Assembly (NCBI GenBank): GCA_014529385.2
Contig: CM043968.1
Location: 131,064,018-131,128,017, forward strand
DNA: 64,000 nt
Direction: 5' to 3'
Origin: Adiantum capillus-veneris
Lineage: Eukaryota > Streptophyta > Polypodiopsida > Polypodiales > Pteridaceae
The first letter of the stretch is position 1; every line of letters starts with the position of its first letter. Below, in pieces: positions 58,382-64,000 of the stretch. The notes beneath the pieces are model-generated. The model was given only the letters and a program-made list of their open reading frames with translations. It was not told the origin of the DNA and made no database searches. A program made the position numbers and the translations under genes.

Positions 58382-58538
58382 ATTGGCTTGTAACTTTAAT
58401 CGTTTATATATTGGATATTTTATTAAAGATTTTGAAAAGTTTTAAGGTGTTGTACTTGATTTTGTACTTGAGTTTTAAGGTAGTGTAAATTTATTTTTAA
58501 AATGCATTTTTTTAATTTTTTTCGAGATGGAATATGTC

Positions 58539-58556
58539 TATATAAGGGGGACCACC
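58539..58556 (+). promoter_or_regulatory. TATA box of cassette B gene 2
   Basis: CTATATAAGGGGGACCACCT, matching the copy A box at 41202; both lie about 85-95 bases upstream of the gene 2 ATG. Confidence 0.65.
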
Positions 58557-58626
58557 TCCTCATTTCACCATTTTCATCCCAGCATTGCAGAGAGGCCTAG
58601 CATACACAATCACGCAAAGAGAAGAC

Positions 58627-60184
58627 ATGGCTGCTACTAGTGCTTTAGATGCATTCCTTACTGAGGTTGGGCATGCAAATCGCCCTAAGCTTCAAGCATT
58701 TTTCACAACCCAACCCGATTTGGAAACCACCTTGACCCTCCACTCTCAATCTCTTGAGCACATTACTTCATACATTTCCACGTGCATGGGGAGATTCATT
58801 GTTGAGTTACTAAACCGGCCAAGGCAATGGGTCCCTGAAGGCCTTCTCCACCACATCTACCAAGGGGACATGCCATTTCATCAGCGGCACACTTTGCTAC
58901 CATAGCACAACCTGCCGACCAATATGTGCGGCTTGAAGATGATGATGTGCGAGCAATGCGTAAGGGAAGGATCGGAAACACTTTTTTCTCTGTTCAGGCC
59001 ATAATGATCTTCCTCCTTCACGAGTGCACAGCAGGCCCTGACGTAGTGCTACCACACTTGCAGATCGACGGGGTACTGGCTGATGTGAAGGACCCCAAGC
59101 CCGCGGCCATTGACTCATCCGCAGAGGAGAGGACGCTTGCCTTGACCTATCCTGTAGGGATTCAAGGCCTCTTGGAGGCCTCTCCATCTGTCGGTTCATC
59201 CTCGGGACCGCCAGAAGGAACCACCACTCGGGATGCCATCCCTGAGCTAGAGATTACCCGCTTCTCCTCCATTGTGGTGGGTGGGGAGGAGTTTGTGTTT
59301 ATGCACGATCTGGAGAAATCCTTTAAGGTTCTCATGGATGAGTGTTTCGCCATCCTCGATTTCCATGGCAATTTTGAGGTTGATACCACCACCTCCCATG
59401 ATGATGATCTCCTACTGCCCATGGGGAATACTTTGGCGGACACAGTGGCGATCGCACAAGCCGAGGTGGCAGCGGCCGAGCAGGCCAAGGTCTCTGAGGA
59501 GGAGTTTCTGGCCGTGCAAGCCATGTGTTTGGCTAAACGTGCAAGAGTGGATTCACCACCACCTGCTGCAACACCTGTTTTGCTTGATCGAAAGGGGAAG
59601 TCAAGTGTGGATCTTTACTTGCACCCGGATGCCGATGAGGAGGATCGTAGACAAGAGGTATAGATGCTCACTTACATTTGATTGTTACAAATGATTTTGT
59701 TAATGTTATATCATAATTCTGTGCCATATCTCACAAAACCTATGTTTTGCAGGAGGTTCTGGAGGTTGACGCCTGGGTGCAACGGTCAGGGGGGAGGAGG
59801 ACGCCGTTCGGACCTCAAGCGGCACTTGCTCACTACCTCGGCACACTTCCAACTAGTGTCGTGGTGTTTGTCCATGCCGACTACTCTCCCAATGGTCGCT
59901 ACAACATATTTGCTCTCTGTTCACTCTCCAAGGCGTTGTGTTTAACAACACTTGCCCAATCGGCCAACCTTGTAGTGCTTGGAAAGAAAGATTTTGCAAT
60001 ATCCACTTTCGGTGTTAACTTTCGCGGGCGCCTTATTGCCCATGTCAGCATGAACCAAGCTGTAGGGGTTAATGACACCCAAGAAATCAAAACCACTTTA
60101 CTTAACAGGGAGCCACCCGAAAAGGCCAAGCGCCAGAAAATTGTAATTCGAAAGATCCTAAAGCAAAAGCCGGATATCATGTAA
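58627..60184 (+). pseudogene. Cassette B gene 2, unknown protein, one frameshift
   Basis: Exon 1 58627-59657, intron 59658-59752 (GTATAG...TTGCAG, 95 bp), exon 2 59753-60184; same phase and place as the intron in copy A. A single base is missing near 58885, where FHQRHTLLP-stop slips from the frame that continues AHFATIAQPADQYVRL. Total 1463 bases, so the unbroken product would be about 487 residues. N-terminal helical part (ALDAFLTEVGHANRPKLQAFF; PRQWVPEGLLHHIYQGD), acidic middle with FVFMHDLEKSF, Ala/Glu-rich helix, variable linker, then a conserved C-terminal domain (FGPQAALAHYLGTLP ... LCLTTLAQSANLVVLGKKD ... FRGRLIAHVSMNQAVG). Not recognised. Converges on the H3-like gene. Confidence 0.72.
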
Positions 60185-60420
60185 AGCATTGATTTCTTTA
60201 ATGAAACTAATTTTTGGTGTCTACGACTCTTACTTGCAAGGTTTTGAATTTCTTATATGTTGGGCTTCCATTGTGTATGAGAAGCACCATAATTTCTGAT
60301 ATGACTACTAAAGGGTTTGGCAGGCATTAAAATTATTAAAATGCATACTTTGTTATATCTAGGCTTCCAAAGTTATGGATGTGCCTACTGAAAATTCTTG
60401 GAAGGCTCTAAAATGGGCTA

Positions 60421-60484
60421 CCACAAGGGCGCGTATTTGGCCCTTCCATCAGCAAATGAAAGGGGAAAATGCGCGCCCTTGTGG
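60421..60484. repeat. Palindrome B1
   Basis: CCACAAGGGCGCGTATTTGG on the left; AATGCGCGCCCTTGTGG on the right. Same core as the cassette A palindromes, with shorter arms. Confidence 0.9.
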
Positions 60485-60842
60485 CAGATGATTTTGGACC
60501 CATCTAGGAGCATACCTAGGTGCAAAACAAAAAGACAAGACATTAATATGTTTTATCTGCTCATTTGGGGTAATCTTAAGCCCATCTTGGCCCAGATACT
60601 GAAAGTTGTACTAACAAACCACAAGAGGAAACTATGTGGCAATCTCTAGCCCATTTTGGAGTATAGGACTGACTTCACAGATGCAATAACCATCCTTCAA
60701 AATTTCTATGCTACATGGACTAAGGGGGGATGATTGCCAGATGCATCTACGCTAATTGAAGCATTGAATCAAACAAAATATCCTTATTGCTTGTTAAAAT
60801 TATCTGGAAACCATTGGAAAGTGTTTGGAATGCACTAGAAAA

Positions 60843-60916
60843 GGCTGCCACAAGGGCGCGCATTTTGTCCATCCATATGCCTCTGGAAGCCCCAAATGCG
60901 CGCCCTTGTGGCAGCC
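60843..60916. repeat. Palindrome B2
   Basis: GGCTGCCACAAGGGCGCGCA pairs with TGCGCGCCCTTGTGGCAGCC without mismatch; loop of about 34 bases. About 425 bases after B1. Confidence 0.92.
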
Positions 60917-61297
60917 AATTTGGGGGCATACCAAGCCATTTTCAACACTTTGTAGACGCTTTTTCCATGCAATAGTGAGTCATATAGCATGGATGCATCA
61001 GGAAGTGCATGCGCCACTTAGCCAAGGTGCTTAACGTAGGCAAGTTTTCACAATAACAAGCTAATGGCTACATACATACGATAGAAGGTAGACAAAACTT
61101 GGACCAATGCCATATCGCATGGTACAAAATTAAAACAATACAATGTGCAGTGGGGTATACAATAAAAGACGCTTATATTCAAATTCTTCCCAATACATGC
61201 ACAGAGTGGGGTATACAATCAAAAGACGCTTGTATTCAAATTCTTCCCAATCTTGGAAGTTCCATAAATACAAAAAGGTTTGATGCCTAATTACAAG

Positions 61298-62152
61298 CTA
61301 TTCCTCATGGCGCAAACGACGAGAAAGCTGCATATCCTTGGGCATAATGGTTACACGCTTTGCATGGATGGTACATAGGTTCGAATCCTTGAATATGCTA
61401 GTTAGATATTGCTCTACTGCCTCTTGGACTGCCTCTATGGCCACGACGCCCATGAGTGTTGTACAATTGAAAAACCTCCCTGCATAGCCTTGCAAAAGGG
61501 GCTCTCCGAATCAAGAGCTCGGTGCTCTTTTGATAGTGGCGAATCTTCGCAAAAGCACGGCTGGACTTTCGTACCTTCTGAGGTCGACGTGGAGGTGCAT
61601 TTGTGGCACGAGTTGGGGCAGCTTGCTTCCTCTTCTTGTAGACAATGCTCTTTCTCTTTTTTTTTTGCACAGGCACTTCCAACACCTCATAATCTGATTC
61701 CACCCACTCTCCATCTGATTCGTGCTCTTCACTATTGAGCGGATGTGATGGTGTAGGTCCACTCCCTTTAGGAAGTGTCTTACCCCCAATAGACATGTGA
61801 GCCTCATAAGTTTGTATTTTAATGCCAACCCATGGGGCATCTTCATCCATTTGCGTCTCTTCGGAGCCTTCTGACGGCTGCTTTTGGCTGTTTGTTTCTT
61901 TACCTTGGTCGCTCTCATCCTCCCTATTGCCATCAGAATCATTGGAGTCCGATGAATAGACAACAAGGCGATGCTTCCTTCTCTCTTTTGCTGCTGTAGA
62001 GGACTGGCCATGCTGATTTGAAGCTCCAGCTTCATCTGTGTGGACTTCACCTTGAGCTTGTGAAGTTCCAGCTTCTGTTACTGTACCTTTGAGTCGTTGT
62101 CCATCCGGCCCCGTTCGATATGCAATCCTTGCCGTTTGTTTGTTCTTGCCAT
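61298..62152 (-). pseudogene. Histone H3-like gene with long insert, cassette B
   Basis: ATG at 62152 (context accATGG) begins MART; one base later the frame slips to KQTAR, so the start reproduces the H3 N-terminal tail apart from a 1 bp deletion near 62139. Then come about 170 residues with no histone similarity: Ser/Asp/Glu-rich (YSSDSNDSDGNREDESDQ), a WVGIKIQTYEAHMSIGG segment and a basic run (KKKRKSIVYKKRKQ). The H3 core follows: [24 protein letters not shown], a frameshift with a short deletion in loop 1 (about 61455), then [20 protein letters not shown] and [20 protein letters not shown], ending at 61298. The core is nearer to canonical H3 than to CENH3. Whether the insert is an intron-free protein extension or a later insertion is open. 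Confidence 0.88.
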
Positions 62153-62293
62153 GGTAGCACCTAGTTGGGAAACTGACAAAATGAGCGCCTTCAACCTTTA
62201 AATAGGTTTTTTTGAGATTTGGGCCCTTTCCCACTATGCGGCCAATTGAGTGAAACTCAAATAAACCAATTGTATTTAACAAGTAAACCTAGA

Positions 62294-62519
62294 TCATGCG
62301 GATGGCTGACGCGACGCCCAAACATAGCCTTTTCGATACTTAGTTGCACGCCAAGATTCATGGCCCAGGGACGCTCGCGAGCGTTTCCACTTCTCGGATG
62401 CTGCAGTACGGGAGGCATTGTGTAAATGCTTTGCTAACATCGACTCTCTTGCTTTCTCAATAGTGCGAGTTCTCCCAAAGGTGTGCCTAAAAAACCAGTT
62501 AAACATCTCTTGGAGGTAG
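62294..62519 (-). pseudogene. Truncated unknown coding piece at cassette B right end
   Basis: Minus frame open into the LTR boundary: YLQEMFNWFFRHTFGRTRT, then IEKARESMLAKHLHNASRTA and a basic tail (KWKRSRASLGHESWRATKYRK). It reads like protein and may be the end of a fourth cassette gene or an upstream exon of the H3-like gene. Cut by the family C LTR at 62520. No second copy in the window. Confidence 0.4.
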
Positions 62520-64000
62520 TGATAGCCGTTTTTCGGCTCTCTGTAATTGCCATAGTGAGTTACCTCACCCTACCAAAATCACCCAAACACTGTGGCTATC
62601 GCTACCATTTCACTGTACATAGGCGTGCGTGAGTCACGGGACTTTTCCCATATCTTCTTAAAAAACCCTCAATTAGCTAGTCATTGGGCTAGTTGAGCCA
62701 AAAATAAAAAAATATAAAAAAAAATAAGTATATTATGGCCCATGCGTATGTAAATATTTCTTTGTATATAGGGCCTAAATAAAAGATTTTTTCATAATTA
62801 TTTTGGTATTTATTTAAATATTTCTACTTAGGTGTGTGTTATTTATGCTCTGTACATTGCCTCACCATTACCACAATTTTTCTTACCATTTTTCATATTC
62901 TTTATTCCATATAGAAATATTTTCATGTAAGCTTCTCTTATATTTGGTGTAACTCCACCCCAACAAAAATCCAAAAAAAACTAGTTTTATTTATGTGTAT
63001 ATTTTTTCACTATTGTGATTTTTCCCTTCCTACATCTATTTTGTTTTTTTTTTTAAAAATAGAACACCAAAAATATTTCTCTTTTTATGGTAGCCTCATA
63101 ATGAGAGAGATTTTTTTTGACCCCTTTATATTTTTTCCACTTATATTATTTATATTTGACATGTACATATTTTTTAGATCCCTCAATATTTGATTTTCTT
63201 AGTTGTACTATTCACTTATATCATGATCTCAACAATATCTTCAATTATAGACCTACCAAATAAGGTCAAGGGTAGGTGGCATGCATACATGCACTATGGA
63301 GGGCTCACTCTTGGAGGTATTCAAAAGAATCATCCAAAGAAGGACCCCACAAGGACCTTGTGCAGTGGAAAAAAACGGTCGTTTTTGCTGAATTTTTAAA
63401 GTTCACTTGCTCTCCGAATTTGAAAAGGTGATACAAACAAAAGTTGTAGCTCGTGGGCTGAACTTTTGCCTCAAATTTTTTCATATTTTTTTGAGCTACG
63501 AGCTGTGAGCTATGATTTTATTAGTGGACCCCAGTTTTCCCATGCTATGCAGCCACACTCTCTCTTCCACTTTATCATTTTCCTCTTTCACACACACTTC
63601 TCCACTCATCATCCCCACCTCTCTCACCACTCCTCTCTCCACCCTACTCACCTTCTCCTCAACCTTGAAGAATAAGAGAAACCATGGTGAACTCATACCT
63701 CCCACACACAATTCCATTCCAAAATTGACCACCTAGTCTCATTTTTCCTCCTCCAATTTACCCATATCTATAAAAAAAAACCACAAAATTCAGCCTCTTC
63801 TCTTAAAAGACAGCATCACGGTGGTCGATTACTTAGCTTCAATTACCTTGTCTCTCAAGGAAGGTCAAGAGTGGAGAAAAAATATACCGTCAAAGCTAGT
63901 GGACCGTCAACAAGCGTCAAAATTGGCCCTACTCAAGACACTTGGAGCATCAACCTTGTAAGAAATACACCTTTTCTTACCTCTTAAGAGTTTTTCTTCC
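62520..64000 (+). mobile_element. Family C LTR, partial (cut by window end)
   Basis: Starts TGATAGCC and runs as the reverse complement of the solo LTR from 37671 down to about 36187. Inferred sense plus. Preceded by GTAG at 62516-62519, the same four bases that flank the solo LTR. No primer-binding-site-like sequence lies on the cassette side, so the cassette is not obviously its internal region. Confidence 0.9.

Larger units (their letters stand above)
56294..62519 (+). mobile_element. Cassette B: unknown element with genes 1, 2, palindromes and H3-like gene
   Basis: Better-preserved copy of cassette A. Left end CATTAGGAAAAATATG at 56294; right end cut by a family C LTR at 62520. Order: gene 1 (57057-58381), gene 2 (58627-60184), palindromes (60421-60484, 60843-60916), H3-like gene (62152-61298, minus) and a further minus-strand coding piece (62519-62294). 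No RT, integrase or transposase is visible in it. Confidence 0.78.

Noticed and set aside
61298-62152. Centromeric H3 (CENH3) as identity of the H3-like gene
   Set aside because: The alpha-2/alpha-3 sequence ([12 protein letters not shown]) and the spacing of loop 1 in copy A match canonical H3; the longer loop 1 expected of CENH3 is not seen.
56294-62519. Cassette B as the internal region of a family C LTR element
   Set aside because: No primer-binding-site or polypurine-like sequence beside the LTR, no gag or pol in the cassette, no LTR at its other end, and cassette A has no family C LTR at its ends.

Overview
The window looks like a stretch of a large, repeat-rich land-plant nuclear genome. 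The evidence is Ty3 elements of the plant Tat type (dual RNase H, extra leader ORFs), plant-style LINE and Ty1/copia fragments, many long (CT)n tracts and one host-like gene of the plant BYPASS1/ROH1 family. I cannot fix the species; the microsatellite and repeat style would suit a fern or another non-angiosperm, but that is a guess. Nearly everything else is mobile-element sequence in various states of decay.

Layout. 1-1344: end of a 2.7 kb LTR (family C). 1345-4970: broken Tat-type element 1 (minus strand). 5-14 kb: simple repeats, a short gag-bearing LTR element (7066-10954), hairpins and small tandem duplications. 14.5-23 kb: LINE remains (endonuclease on minus, ORF1 on plus), very long CT tracts with a conserved flanking unit, and a 630 bp dispersed repeat. 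23.8-39.2 kb: a three-level nest. Ty3 element 3 is split by Tat element 2 (25936-38594; 1925 bp LTRs; 4 bp target duplication CCTC), whose right LTR is in turn split by a family C solo LTR (34993-37671; 4 bp target duplication GTAG). 39.2-44.3 kb: cassette A. 45-49 kb: a CpG-rich patch, a foldback carrying a tRNA-like promoter, and the BYPASS1-like gene. 49-54 kb: LINE and copia remains. 56.3-62.5 kb: cassette B. 62520-64000: another family C LTR.

The most interesting content is the pair of cassettes. They share a gene order that I do not recognise from any described element: gene 1 (plus, three exons), gene 2 (plus, its own TATA box, two exons), two GC-rich palindromes, and a convergent minus-strand gene encoding a histone H3 fold. 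In copy B the H3-like gene starts with an H3-type ARTKQTAR tail (one base slipped), followed by about 170 residues of acidic and basic insert and then a near-canonical H3 core. Intron positions, the gene 2 promoter, the paired palindromes and the left boundary are shared by both copies, while protein identity is only moderate, so these are two old insertions of one element family and not a recent local duplication. Both copies carry frameshifts or stops, at different places. Genes 1 and 2 have no function I can name.
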